Part shown: positions 45,565 through 54,394 of the stretch, piece by piece
How the letters are laid out: every line of letters starts with the position of its first letter
Numbering within the stretch: the first letter of the stretch is position 1
Assembly (NCBI RefSeq): GCF_000759835.1
Contig: NZ_BBNB01000002.1
Location: 310,001 to 374,000 of the forward strand
DNA length: 64,000 nt
DNA from: Citrobacter sedlakii NBRC 105722
Lineage (GTDB): Bacteria > Pseudomonadota > Gammaproteobacteria > Enterobacterales > Enterobacteriaceae
Direction: 5' to 3'
The notes under the pieces: generated by a model
Databases searched by the model: none
What the model was told of the DNA's origin: nothing
What the model saw: the letters and a program-made list of their open reading frames with translations, nothing else
Position numbers and translations under genes: made by a program

Positions 45565-46500
45565 ATGAAATTACGTTTAACGCTGTTAACCGCTGCTACC
45601 CTGACCGCGTTGTCCTTTGCCGCGCATGCCGTCGAAAAAGGGACAATTATGATTATGGTCAACTCGCTGGATAATCCGTATTACGCCTCTGAAGCGAAAG
45701 GCGCCAGCGAAAAAGCGCAAGAATTAGGTTACAAGACCACAATTCTTTCGCACAGCGAAGATGTGAAAAAACAAAATGAGCTCATCGATACCGCCATCGG
45801 TAAAAAAGTTCAGGGCATTATCCTTGATAACGCTGACTCAACGGCCAGCGTTGCGGCAATTGAAAAAGCGAAAAAAGCGGGAATACCGATTGTCTTAATC
45901 AACCGTGAAATTCCGGTAGATGATGTGGCGCTGGTGCAGATTACCCATAATAACTTCCAGGCCGGTTCGGAAGTCGCCAACGTATTTGTGGAAAAAATGG
46001 GTGAAAAAGGCAAATACGCTGAGCTGACCTGTAACCTCGCGGATAATAACTGCGTCACCCGTTCCAAATCATTCCACCAGGTCATCGACCAGTTCCCGGA
46101 TATGGTCAGCGTCGCGAAACAGGATGCTAAAGGCACGCTGATTGACGGCAAACGCATCATGGACAGCATTCTGCAAGCGCACCCTGACGTGAAAGGCGTA
46201 ATCTGCGGAAACGGCCCCGTCGCGCTTGGCGCTATCGCCGCCCTGAAAGCCGCTAACCGCAGCGACGTCATTGTCGTCGGCATTGACGGCAGCAACGACG
46301 AACGCGACGCGGTGAAAGCGGGTTCGCTGCAGGCTACCGTGATGCTTCAGGCTCAGGCCATCGCGGCGCAGGGGGTGACCGATCTGGATAACTACCTGCA
46401 AAACGGCGTGAAGCCCGATAAACAGCGCGTGATGTTCCGCGGCATTCTCATCACTAAAGATAACGCAGATAAAGTCCAGGATTTCAACATCAAGTCCTGA
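45565..46500 (+). CDS. sugar ABC transporter, periplasmic binding protein (RbsB-like)
   Basis: 311 residues. The signal peptide of 22 residues ends in AHA. Peripla_BP_4 type I fold like ribose-binding protein: NSLDNPYYASEAKGASEKAQELGY near residue 31, IILDNADSTA near 90 and VVGIDGSNDERDAVKAG near 233. Subtype with a disulfide-capable CNLADNNC segment near 152-159. The spacer before it (45438-45564) contains TGAATACATTCA (45464-45475), a shortened relative of the operator palindrome. Confidence 0.9.
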   Translation: MKLRLTLLTAATLTALSFAAHAVEKGTIMIMVNSLDNPYYASEAKGASEKAQELGYKTTILSHSEDVKKQNELIDTAIGKKVQGIILDNADSTASVAAIEKAKKAGIPIVLINREIPVDDVALVQITHNNFQAGSEVANVFVEKMGEKGKYAELTCNLADNNCVTRSKSFHQVIDQFPDMVSVAKQDAKGTLIDGKRIMDSILQAHPDVKGVICGNGPVALGAIAALKAANRSDVIVVGIDGSNDERDAVKAGSLQATVMLQAQAIAAQGVTDLDNYLQNGVKPDKQRVMFRGILITKDNADKVQDFNIKS

Positions 46501-46511
46501 TCCCGGGGAGT

Positions 46512-46531
46512 TGCGCCTCTCACGAGGCGCA
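46512..46531 (+). repeat. intercistronic hairpin after the binding-protein gene
   Basis: Perfect 8-bp stem TGCGCCTC (46512-46519) / GAGGCGCA (46524-46531), loop TCAC, without T run. Such hairpins behind binding-protein genes often protect the abundant upstream mRNA and reduce downstream expression. Confidence 0.6.
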
Positions 46532-46543
46532 GAGGAGAACATT

Positions 46544-47164
46544 ATGTCTAAAAAAGCCTGGCTGGCGCTGGCCGTATTGACCATGGGAGGGTGCCGCATC
46601 GTCTCGCAACAGGAACTGGCGGACCTTAAATCTCCCCCCAACCCCCATATGGCCAACATTGACCAAACGTGGCAAAACCAGATTGTCCCGCAGATTGTCG
46701 GGCAGGCGCGTCCCGTCGCCGAACTGATGGCGGCGCTGGGCGCGGAAAAAGACATTGACAGCGCCTGTCAAAAGCTGGGCTTTCGTTCTCAGGATGAGAA
46801 TCCCTGCCTCTTTTACGTCAAGGTAGCAGGAAAGATCAGCCAACTCGACACGGCGTCACGCAGCGGCAAGATGACGGTCGCGGATAAGAGCGGCAGCGAT
46901 GTGGTCGTCCAGATCGGTCCGACGCTGCGCGGCACGCAGTTGCGCGATGCGTATAAAGGGGCCAGCTACGGTGATTTCAACGACCAGGTGTTGTTCGGCG
47001 AATATGGCCGGGCAATTAACGAGCAGGCCGTCAACATGATCCAGGCGGCGCCGCTGAAAACCGGCGAATCCGTCGAGGTGTATGGCGTATTTTCCAGTTG
47101 GGATATTCCCCAAACACTGCCTGCGATTACGCCCGCCAAAATCGACCTGGCAGGAGGGGAATAA
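46544..47164 (+). CDS. DUF2291 family lipoprotein-like protein
   Basis: 206 residues from ATG 46544 (MSKKAWLALA) with AGAGGAG upstream. N-terminal hydrophobic stretch ends LTMGGC, so Cys17 may be lipidated, although methionine at -3 is not ideal. The rest fits DUF2291: VGQARPVAELMAALG, a YVKVAGKISQLDT core, and a PTLRGTQLRDAY segment. The family occurs inside ribose-type ABC transporter operons in many bacteria; its role is unknown, perhaps an envelope accessory of uptake. It sits between the binding protein and the ATPase. Confidence 0.82.
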   Translation: MSKKAWLALAVLTMGGCRIVSQQELADLKSPPNPHMANIDQTWQNQIVPQIVGQARPVAELMAALGAEKDIDSACQKLGFRSQDENPCLFYVKVAGKISQLDTASRSGKMTVADKSGSDVVVQIGPTLRGTQLRDAYKGASYGDFNDQVLFGEYGRAINEQAVNMIQAAPLKTGESVEVYGVFSSWDIPQTLPAITPAKIDLAGGE

Positions 47165-47165
47165 T

Positions 47166-48710
47166 ATGCAGCCGCATAATCGCGTCGCGCCCGACTGCGC
47201 TGAGTCTGAAGTGATTATTGAAACCCGTGCGCTGTCGCGCGTTTATCCCGGGGTGGTGGCGTTAGATAATGTGAATTATCGGGTCTACCGGAATAAGGTC
47301 AATGTACTGATTGGCGAAAATGGCGCGGGTAAATCGACCATGATGAAAATGCTCGCCGGGGTGGAAACGCCCTCCTCCGGGCAACTGTTTCTTGATGGTC
47401 AACCTGTCTCGCTAAATTCGACACATCAGGCGGAGAAACTGGGGATCAGCATTATTTTTCAGGAGCTGAATTTATTTCCCAATATGAACGTCATGGATAA
47501 TATTTTCATGGCTAACGAATTTTTCCAGAAAGGACGAATCAACGAAAAATATCAGTATGCGTTGGCGAAATCTTTACTGGAAAGACTGGAGCTGGACGTT
47601 GACCCTTATACGCCGCTAGGGGAACTCGGCATCGGCCACCAGCAACTGGTGGAAATCGCCCGCGCGCTGTCTAAAGACACGCGAGTGCTGATCATGGATG
47701 AACCCACCTCCGCCCTCAGCCAGTCTGAAGTGAAAGTGCTGTTCAACGTGATCGAACAGCTGAAGCGGCGCGGCGTGACCATTATTTATATCTCCCACCG
47801 TCTGGAAGAACTGATGGAAATTGGCGACAACATCACCATTTTCCGCGACGGTCGGTTTATCAGCGAACGCCCCGTTCGTGACGCCAGCATTCCGTGGATC
47901 ATCGAACAGATGGTGGGCGACAAGAAAAAACATTTCGATTACCAGGCCGCGCCACACGGCGACACCGTGCTTGCCGTACAAGGCCTGACCGCGCTTCACC
48001 CCAGCGGTGGCTACAAACTCAATGACGTTTCGTTTCGCTTACGCAAAGGCGAAGTGATCGGCATTTACGGTCTGCTGGGCGCCGGGCGCACTGAGTTGTT
48101 TAAGGGGCTGGTAGGCCTGATGCCCTGCCAGAGTGGAAAGATAGACCTCAACGGCGAACGCATTGATAACGCCCACTTCCAGTCGCGACTGAAAAAAGGG
48201 CTGGCGCTGGTGCCAGAGGACAGACAGGGTGAAGGCGTGGTGCAGATGATGTCGATCCAGTCCAACATGACCTTGTCAGACTTCAGCCTGAAGGGGTTTC
48301 GTCGGGCCTGGCAATGGTTGAACCCGCATAAAGAGCAGGCCAGCGTGAAGGAGATGATCCAGCAACTGGCAATTAAGGTCAGCGATCCCGAACTGCCCAT
48401 TACTTCCCTGAGCGGAGGCAACCAGCAGAAAGTGGTACTGGGCAAGGCGCTGATGACGCAGCCTCAGGTGGTGTTTCTTGATGAACCGACCCGCGGCATC
48501 GACGTGGGCGCGAAAACCGACGTCTATCACCTTATCGGCAAAATGGCGCAGCAAGGGTTGGCAGTGATGTTTTCGTCATCTGAACTCGACGAAGTGATGG
48601 CGCTGGCGGATCGCATTCTGGTTATGGCCGATGGCCGCATTACCGCCGATGTCCCCCGCGATGCCGTCACGCGCGAGGCGTTAATCGCCGCGTCTACCCC
48701 ACAAGATTAA
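47166..48710 (+). CDS. sugar ABC transporter, dual ATPase (RbsA/MglA-like)
   Basis: 514 residues from ATG 47166 (MQPHNRVAPD), GGAGGGG ahead; a longer frame to 47082 overlaps the previous gene. Two fused ATPase domains. First: Walker A GENGAGKST near residue 52, Walker B VLIMDEPTSA. Second: degenerate Walker A GLLGAGRTE near 305, signature LSGGNQQKV near 415 and VVFLDEPTRGIDVG. This asymmetry is normal for the ribose/galactose class. Confidence 0.93.
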   Translation: MQPHNRVAPDCAESEVIIETRALSRVYPGVVALDNVNYRVYRNKVNVLIGENGAGKSTMMKMLAGVETPSSGQLFLDGQPVSLNSTHQAEKLGISIIFQELNLFPNMNVMDNIFMANEFFQKGRINEKYQYALAKSLLERLELDVDPYTPLGELGIGHQQLVEIARALSKDTRVLIMDEPTSALSQSEVKVLFNVIEQLKRRGVTIIYISHRLEELMEIGDNITIFRDGRFISERPVRDASIPWIIEQMVGDKKKHFDYQAAPHGDTVLAVQGLTALHPSGGYKLNDVSFRLRKGEVIGIYGLLGAGRTELFKGLVGLMPCQSGKIDLNGERIDNAHFQSRLKKGLALVPEDRQGEGVVQMMSIQSNMTLSDFSLKGFRRAWQWLNPHKEQASVKEMIQQLAIKVSDPELPITSLSGGNQQKVVLGKALMTQPQVVFLDEPTRGIDVGAKTDVYHLIGKMAQQGLAVMFSSSELDEVMALADRILVMADGRITADVPRDAVTREALIAASTPQD

Positions 48711-48727
48711 TCAGGCTGGAATCCATC

Positions 48728-49795
48728 ATGAACCAGAAATATATGATTTATATGTACCTGCTAAAGGCCAGAACATTCATCGCGCTGCTGCTGGTGATTG
48801 CGTTCTTTAGCGTGATGGTACCGAATTTCCTGACCACGTCTAACCTGCTGATTATGACGCAGCATGTGGCAATCACCGGGCTTCTGGCCATTGGCATGAC
48901 GCTGGTGATCCTGACGGGCGGCATCGACCTGTCCGTGGGCGCCGTTGCCGGGATCTGCGGCATGGTGGCGGGCGCGCTGTTGACCAACGGCCTGCCCATC
49001 TGGGGCGGTAATATCCTCTTTTTTAACGTGCCGGAGGTGATCCTCTGCGTCGCCCTGTTCGGCATCCTCGTCGGGTTCATCAACGGCGCGGTAATTACCC
49101 GCTTCGGCGTGGCGCCGTTTATCTGCACCCTCGGCATGATGTATGTCGCCAGGGGCTCCGCCCTGCTGTTTAACGACGGCAGCACCTACCCCAACCTCAA
49201 CGGGATGGAGGCGCTGGGCAACACCGGTTTCGCCACGCTGGGCTCCGGCACCCTGTTGGGCATTTATCTGCCTATCTGGCTGATGATTGGCTTCCTGCTG
49301 CTGGGTTATTGGATCACCACCAAAACGCCGCTTGGCCGCTATATCTACGCCATCGGCGGCAACGAGTCCGCCGCGCGCCTTGCCGGCGTGCCGATCGTTA
49401 AAACAAAAGTCTTTGTATACGCCTTCTCCGGACTGTGCGCGGCCTTTGTCGGACTGATTGTCGCCTCGCAGCTGCAAACCGCGCATCCGATGACCGGCAA
49501 TATGTTTGAAATGGACGCCATTGGCGCCACCGTACTGGGCGGAACCGCGCTGGCAGGTGGGCGCGGCAGGGTTTCCGGTTCCATTATCGGCGCTTTCGTC
49601 ATCGTCTTTCTCGCCGACGGGATGGTCATGATGGGCGTCAGTGACTTCTGGCAGATGGTCATTAAAGGGGTGGTTATCGTCACCGCCGTGGTGGTCGATC
49701 AGTTCCAGCAAAAGCTCCAGAACAAGGTCATTCTGATGCGCCGCCATGAAGAAAAGCTGGCGGCGGCGCCCTCGGCAAAAACCGCATCAAGCTAA
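48728..49795 (+). CDS. sugar ABC transporter permease (RbsC-like)
   Basis: 355 residues, eight to ten hydrophobic segments. BPD_transp_2 family: LVILTGGIDLSVGAVAGICGM near residue 58, IYAIGGNESAARLAGVPI near 200 (the EAA-like coupling loop) and GATVLGGTALAGGRGRVSGSI near 262. The C-terminal tail is longer than in RbsC and charged. It completes the importer with the binding protein and dual ATPase. Confidence 0.93.
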   Translation: MNQKYMIYMYLLKARTFIALLLVIAFFSVMVPNFLTTSNLLIMTQHVAITGLLAIGMTLVILTGGIDLSVGAVAGICGMVAGALLTNGLPIWGGNILFFNVPEVILCVALFGILVGFINGAVITRFGVAPFICTLGMMYVARGSALLFNDGSTYPNLNGMEALGNTGFATLGSGTLLGIYLPIWLMIGFLLLGYWITTKTPLGRYIYAIGGNESAARLAGVPIVKTKVFVYAFSGLCAAFVGLIVASQLQTAHPMTGNMFEMDAIGATVLGGTALAGGRGRVSGSIIGAFVIVFLADGMVMMGVSDFWQMVIKGVVIVTAVVVDQFQQKLQNKVILMRRHEEKLAAAPSAKTASS

Positions 49796-49808
49796 ACCGC
49801 ATCATTCC

Positions 49809-49829
49809 GCCGGGCGGAGGCTGCCCGGC
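49809..49829 (+). terminator. hairpin between permease and first SDR gene
   Basis: Perfect 7-bp stem GCCGGGC (49809-49815) / GCCCGGC (49823-49829), loop GGAGGCT, no T run. May lower expression of the dehydrogenase genes relative to the transporter. Confidence 0.4.
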
Positions 49830-49847
49830 TTAAACAGGAGAAAAAAT

Positions 49848-50645
49848 ATGCAACGCAATTTTCAGGGGAAAACCGTGGTTATCACCGGGGCATGTCGGGG
49901 AATTGGCGCCGGCATCGCCGAACGCTTCGCCCGCGACGGCGCAAATCTGGTGATGGTGTCCAACGCGGAGCGCGTCCACGACACCGCAGAGCAACTGCGC
50001 CAGCGCTATCAGGCGGATATCCTGTCACTGCAGGTCGATGTGACCGATGAGGCGCAGGTGCAGTCGCTGTACGAGCAGGCCGCCGCCCGCTTCGGGACTA
50101 TCGATGTATCCATCCAGAATGCCGGAGTCATCACCATCGACTATTTCGACCGGATGCCGAAGGCGGATTTCGAAAAAGTGTTGGCGGTAAACACTACCGG
50201 GGTATGGCTGTGCTGTCGTGAAGCGGCAAAATACATGGTTAAACAGAATCAGGGCTGCCTGATCAACACCTCGTCAGGTCAGGGGCGGCAGGGCTTTATC
50301 TATACCCCGCATTACGCCGCCAGCAAGATGGGTGTTATCGGTATCACCCAGAGCCTGGCGCACGAGCTGGCGCCGTGGAATATCACCGTCAACGCCTTCT
50401 GTCCGGGCATTATCGAAAGCGAAATGTGGGATTACAACGATCGCGTATGGGGCGAGATTCTCAGCAGCGAAGAAAAACGCTACGGCAAAGGGGAACTGAT
50501 GGCGGAATGGGTGAAAGGGATCCCGATGAAACGGGCCGGGAAACCCGAGGATGTCGCCGGGCTGGTGGCTTTCCTTGCCTCTGACGATGCGCGTTACCTT
50601 ACCGGGCAGACCATTAATATTGATGGCGGCCTGATCATGTCGTAA
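49848..50645 (+). CDS. short-chain dehydrogenase, sugar alcohol type
   Basis: 265 residues from ATG 49848 (MQRNFQGKTV), strong CAGGAG upstream; a longer frame to 49746 lies within the permease gene. NAD(P) motif TGACRGIGAG near 13, NAG motif SIQNAGVIT near 88, catalytic Ser in NTSSGQG and Tyr/Lys in HYAASK near 157. C-terminal DGGLIMS. Resembles sorbitol/galactitol-type SDRs (SDR family reading MWDYNDRVWGE after FCPGIIES). Probably oxidises the imported polyol to a ketose, or the reverse. Confidence 0.88.
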   Translation: MQRNFQGKTVVITGACRGIGAGIAERFARDGANLVMVSNAERVHDTAEQLRQRYQADILSLQVDVTDEAQVQSLYEQAAARFGTIDVSIQNAGVITIDYFDRMPKADFEKVLAVNTTGVWLCCREAAKYMVKQNQGCLINTSSGQGRQGFIYTPHYAASKMGVIGITQSLAHELAPWNITVNAFCPGIIESEMWDYNDRVWGEILSSEEKRYGKGELMAEWVKGIPMKRAGKPEDVAGLVAFLASDDARYLTGQTINIDGGLIMS

Positions 50646-50678
50646 TCCCCGCCGGGGACTATGTGGAGAGAAATCACT

Positions 50679-51464
50679 ATGATCGCAAAAGATTTTGCCC
50701 GGCAGTTATTTAACCTCGAAGGGCGCGTCGCCTTCGTTACCGGCGCGGGTAGCGGTATCGGCCAAATGATAGCCTGGGCCCTTGCCAGCGCGGGCGCGCG
50801 CGTGGTCGGTTTTGACCTGCGGGAAGACGGCGGGCTGAAAGAGACCGTACAGAATATCGAGGCCATCGGCGGGCAGGCCGCCCTCTACGCGGGCGATGTC
50901 CGGCAACTCAGCGACCTGCGCGCGGCCATCGCTTTCACCCACGAACGTTTTGGTCGCCTCGATATCGCGGTTAACGCCGCCGGGATCGCGAACGCTAACC
51001 CGGCGCTGGAAATGGAAAGCGAGCAGTGGCAGCGGGTGATTGATATCAACCTGACGGGCGTGTGGAACTCGTGCAAAGCCGAAGCGGAACTGATGCTGAA
51101 AAGCGGTGGCGGCGCCATTATTAATATCGCCTCTATGTCCGGGATCATCGTGAACCGGGGCCTTGATCAGGCGCATTACAACAGTTCGAAAGCCGGCGTG
51201 ATCCATCTTTCGAAAAGTCTGGCGATGGAGTGGATTGAGAAAGGGATTCGGGTCAACTCCATCAGCCCGGGTTATACCGCCACGCCAATGAATACCCGCC
51301 CGGAAATGGTGCATCAGACGCGGGAATTTGAAAGCCAGACGCCGATTCAACGTATGGCGAAGGTGGAAGAGATGGCCGGTCCGGCGCTGTTTCTCGCCAG
51401 CGATGCCGCGTCGTTTTGCACGGGGGTAGATCTGGTGGTGGATGGCGGGTTTATCTGCTGGTAA
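50679..51464 (+). CDS. short-chain dehydrogenase, second of the pair
   Basis: 261 residues from ATG 50679 (MIAKDFARQL), GGAG at 50665-50668; an ATG at 50661 would add six residues. TGAGSGIGQ near 23, NAAGIANANP near 100, catalytic Ser in NIASMSG and Tyr/Lys in HYNSSK near 165. D-threitol/xylitol/arabinitol-type SDR by general appearance. Its sequence differs clearly from the preceding SDR, so the two likely have different substrates or steps. Last gene of the rightward operon. Confidence 0.87.
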   Translation: MIAKDFARQLFNLEGRVAFVTGAGSGIGQMIAWALASAGARVVGFDLREDGGLKETVQNIEAIGGQAALYAGDVRQLSDLRAAIAFTHERFGRLDIAVNAAGIANANPALEMESEQWQRVIDINLTGVWNSCKAEAELMLKSGGGAIINIASMSGIIVNRGLDQAHYNSSKAGVIHLSKSLAMEWIEKGIRVNSISPGYTATPMNTRPEMVHQTREFESQTPIQRMAKVEEMAGPALFLASDAASFCTGVDLVVDGGFICW

Positions 51465-51470
51465 ACATTC

Positions 51471-51506
51471 GCCCGCAGCCAGTGAAGACTGCGGGCTTTC
51501 ATTTTT
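51471..51506 (+). terminator. terminator of the kinase-ABC-SDR operon
   Basis: Perfect 8-bp stem GCCCGCAG (51471-51478) / CTGCGGGC (51489-51496), 10-base loop, followed by TTTCATTTTT. Six bp after the last SDR stop. Confidence 0.88.
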
Positions 51507-51627
51507 CTGAATCTCAGCAATGGCCTGAAGCCGGAAAGCGTCAGGCGCCGCGGTTACCCGACTCTTCTCATCTCTTCTTACTGTGTATGTAAACAGTAGG
51601 CGTCCTTTTTTCAGATAACGTTTAGAT

Positions 51628-53661
51628 CTACATGCCGGGAAACAGTACGCCGTTGCCCGGCGCTTCGCGATCCAGATGAATAAAGTTCAGATGGCGTTCA
51701 TACTGGTCGAGAATATCGGTAATTACCTGCTCTTTGCTGTAGTCCATCAGGTCGTTACCCTGACTGCCTTCCAGCAGGAAAGTTTCCAGACGATAGTAGG
51801 TCGATTTACCACTGCGGGCACGGTAGGTGAAACCTGGCACTGCGTACTGCTGCGGCCAGATCTGGTAGATAAAATTCCGTTCGTCGCCCATGTATACCCG
51901 CAGATCCAGATGGCCGAGGTTTTCGCCCTCTTCCGGCGGCAGGCTTTTTAGCGCTACCCTGGCGCCGCGCAGTGTGAGCTCCTGGGCCACTTCTTCCATC
52001 GCCGGGAAGCATACCGTCTCCATCATCTGGCGGGTATAGCGCGTGCCCGGATAGTTCATCAGCCGCGATAAGCGTTTTTTCCAGCTCAGCCGATCCTGTA
52101 CGCCCATCGGACGCGGCGCGGTGTGTCGGCTGGCGCTTTCCCGGCGATAATCCTCGACCTTCAGCGATTTATACAGCCCGGCCATGACAAAGAATATGAC
52201 GAAGCTAAACGGTAGCCCCATGATGACCGTGGTGTTCTGCAGCGCGGAAATACCATTCGTCATCAACATGCCGAGCGTCAGCAGGCCGATGGCGATAGAC
52301 CAGAAAATGCGCAGCCAGTTTGGCGCATCGCTGTTAATGTCTTTTAGCTTTGAAGTAAAGTTACCCAACACCAGCGCGCCGGAATCTGCGGAGGTCACAT
52401 AGAACAGCAGGCCTGTGATTGTCGCCACCAAGGCGCTGAAGGTGAACGCCGGATACTGGGCCAGCAGGCTGTAAAATCCACGCTCCGGATGCGCCATCGC
52501 TTCGGATGCAAAGCCTGCATCGCCGTGAATAATTTCGTACAGCGCGCTGTTGCCAAACACCGACAGCCACAGCAGGGTAAAGGTGAACGGAATAATCAGC
52601 GTGCCGAAAACGAACTGACGAATCGTACGCCCGCGCGAAATACGCGCCAGGAACAGGCCGACAAACGGTGACCACGCCACCCACCACGCCCAGAAGAACA
52701 GCGTCCAGTTGTTCATCCACTCGACCGGGCGATCAAAAGCAAAGCTGTTCAACGTCATGCCCATAAAGCGATTCACGTAATCACCCACGTTAAGCACCAG
52801 CGCATTGAGCAGGAATGACGTATCGCCCATAAACAGCACAAACAGAATCAGCCCCAGCGCCAGCGCAACGTTCAGTTCGGACAGCACGCGAATGCCCTTA
52901 TCGACGCCCGAGGTGACAGAAATCGTGGCGATAATCACCGACAGCACTATCAGCGCCGCCTTTGCCGCCATTGAGTCCGGGATATCAAACAGCACGCTAA
53001 GCCCGTAGTTCAGTTGCACCACGCCAATCCCGAGGGTGGTGGCGATGCCGAAGATAGTGCCAATCACCGCCGCGATGTCCACGCTGTGTCCTATCGGTCC
53101 GTTGATTCGTTTACCAAAGATGGGATAGAGCGCCGAACGAATGGTCAACGGCAGGTTATAGCGATAGCTGAAGTAGCCCAGCGCCATGCCCATCAGCGCA
53201 TACATCGACCAGCCGGTCAGACCGTAGTGAAACAGGGTCCAGACCATCGACTGGCGAGCCGCTTCGACCGTCTGCCCCACCCCTTCCGGCGGCTGCATAT
53301 ACTGCGTGACCGGTTCCGCGACCGAGAAAAACATCAGGTCGATACCAATCCCGGCGGCAAATAACATCGCAGCCCAGCTTAACAGGCTGAATTCTGGTTT
53401 GGACTGCTCAGGTCCGAGCTTCACTGAGCCAAAGCGCGAACAGGCGATAAAAATGACGAAGACGATATACAGCGTGGCGGCCAACAGATAATACCAGCCG
53501 AAGGTTTTCGATACCCAGTTCAACGTCTTGCCGATCCAGGCGGCGGAGAAATCACTAAAGAAGATCGTGGTCAGGGAAAACAACAAAATCAGCCCGGCGG
53601 AAGTATAAAAAACAACCGGATTGATTTTGTCTTTTTCTCTGCACGAGGGAAGGTCTGACAT
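51628..53661 (-). CDS. betT: high-affinity choline transporter (BCCT)
   Basis: 677 residues, same as E. coli. Twelve-helix BCCT-family, proton-driven choline uptake for osmoprotection. The substrate-site segment FFWAWWVAWSPFVGLFLARISRGRT (residues from about 335) carries the conserved tryptophans. The long cytoplasmic C-terminal tail (about 170 residues), needed for osmotic regulation in BetT, is complete. Divergent from betIBA. Confidence 0.97.
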   Translation of the reverse strand: MSDLPSCREKDKINPVVFYTSAGLILLFSLTTIFFSDFSAAWIGKTLNWVSKTFGWYYLLAATLYIVFVIFIACSRFGSVKLGPEQSKPEFSLLSWAAMLFAAGIGIDLMFFSVAEPVTQYMQPPEGVGQTVEAARQSMVWTLFHYGLTGWSMYALMGMALGYFSYRYNLPLTIRSALYPIFGKRINGPIGHSVDIAAVIGTIFGIATTLGIGVVQLNYGLSVLFDIPDSMAAKAALIVLSVIIATISVTSGVDKGIRVLSELNVALALGLILFVLFMGDTSFLLNALVLNVGDYVNRFMGMTLNSFAFDRPVEWMNNWTLFFWAWWVAWSPFVGLFLARISRGRTIRQFVFGTLIIPFTFTLLWLSVFGNSALYEIIHGDAGFASEAMAHPERGFYSLLAQYPAFTFSALVATITGLLFYVTSADSGALVLGNFTSKLKDINSDAPNWLRIFWSIAIGLLTLGMLMTNGISALQNTTVIMGLPFSFVIFFVMAGLYKSLKVEDYRRESASRHTAPRPMGVQDRLSWKKRLSRLMNYPGTRYTRQMMETVCFPAMEEVAQELTLRGARVALKSLPPEEGENLGHLDLRVYMGDERNFIYQIWPQQYAVPGFTYRARSGKSTYYRLETFLLEGSQGNDLMDYSKEQVITDILDQYERHLNFIHLDREAPGNGVLFPGM

Positions 53662-53725
53662 CCAGTATCCTCACTTTTATTGCAACTATTTGAAATCAAA
53701 AACGTAACAATTAATACACATTTAT

Positions 53726-53739
53726 ATTGAACGTTCAAT
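53726..53739. promoter_or_regulatory. BetI operator between betT and betI
   Basis: Perfect 14-bp palindrome ATTGAACGTTCAAT in the 126-bp divergent spacer. E. coli BetI binds the corresponding palindrome in the betT-betI region and is released by choline. Confidence 0.8.
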
Positions 53740-53787
53740 CAAAAACCGTTCTAATAGATAAACAAAACTGATGAATGGAGTCCGAAA

Positions 53788-54381
53788 ATGCCCAAACTGG
53801 GGATGCAACCGATTCGGCAACGGCAGCTGATTAACGCCACGCTGGAAGCGATCAATGAGGTGGGAATGCACGATGCGACGATCGCGCAGATCGCCCGTCG
53901 CGCCGGGGTTTCGACCGGCATCATCAGCCATTACTTCAGGGATAAGAATGGATTGCTGGAGGCGACGATGCGCGACATCACCAGCCAGCTCCGCCATGCG
54001 GTTTTGCATCGGCTGCGTGCGCTCCAGGGCGCCCGTGCCGAACTGCGCCTGCGGGCCATCGTCGCGGGGAATTTTGACGACACGCAGATAAGCCACGCGG
54101 CGATGAAAGCGTGGCTGGCCTTCTGGGCCAGCAGTATGCATCAGCCGATGCTGTATCGCCTTCAGCAGGTTGCCAGTAAGCGCCTGCTGTCGAATATCGT
54201 CTACGAATTTAAGCGTGAACTGCCGCGCGAACAGGCGCAGCAGGCGGGTTACGGACTGGCGGCGCTGATTGACGGACTTTGGCTACGCGCCGCGCTGAGC
54301 GGCGAACCGTTTAATCTGAGTCTCGCCCAGGCGCTGACCACCCATTTCATCAGTCAGCATTTGCCGAAAGCCACTGACTAA
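53788..54381 (+). CDS. betI: TetR-family choline-sensing repressor
   Basis: 197 residues. N-terminal helix-turn-helix ([32 protein letters not shown], residues about 30-61) and ligand domain as in E. coli BetI. It represses betT and betIBA and releases DNA on choline. GGAG stands at 53777-53780. Ends 13 bp before betB. Confidence 0.96.
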   Translation: MPKLGMQPIRQRQLINATLEAINEVGMHDATIAQIARRAGVSTGIISHYFRDKNGLLEATMRDITSQLRHAVLHRLRALQGARAELRLRAIVAGNFDDTQISHAAMKAWLAFWASSMHQPMLYRLQQVASKRLLSNIVYEFKRELPREQAQQAGYGLAALIDGLWLRAALSGEPFNLSLAQALTTHFISQHLPKATD

Positions 54382-54394
54382 ACGAGGAGAACGC

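Noticed and set aside
48761-49747. 328-codon open frame opposite the ABC permease gene
   Set aside because: Shadow of a GC-rich hydrophobic gene; translation is rich in His, Asp, Gln and has no family resemblance.
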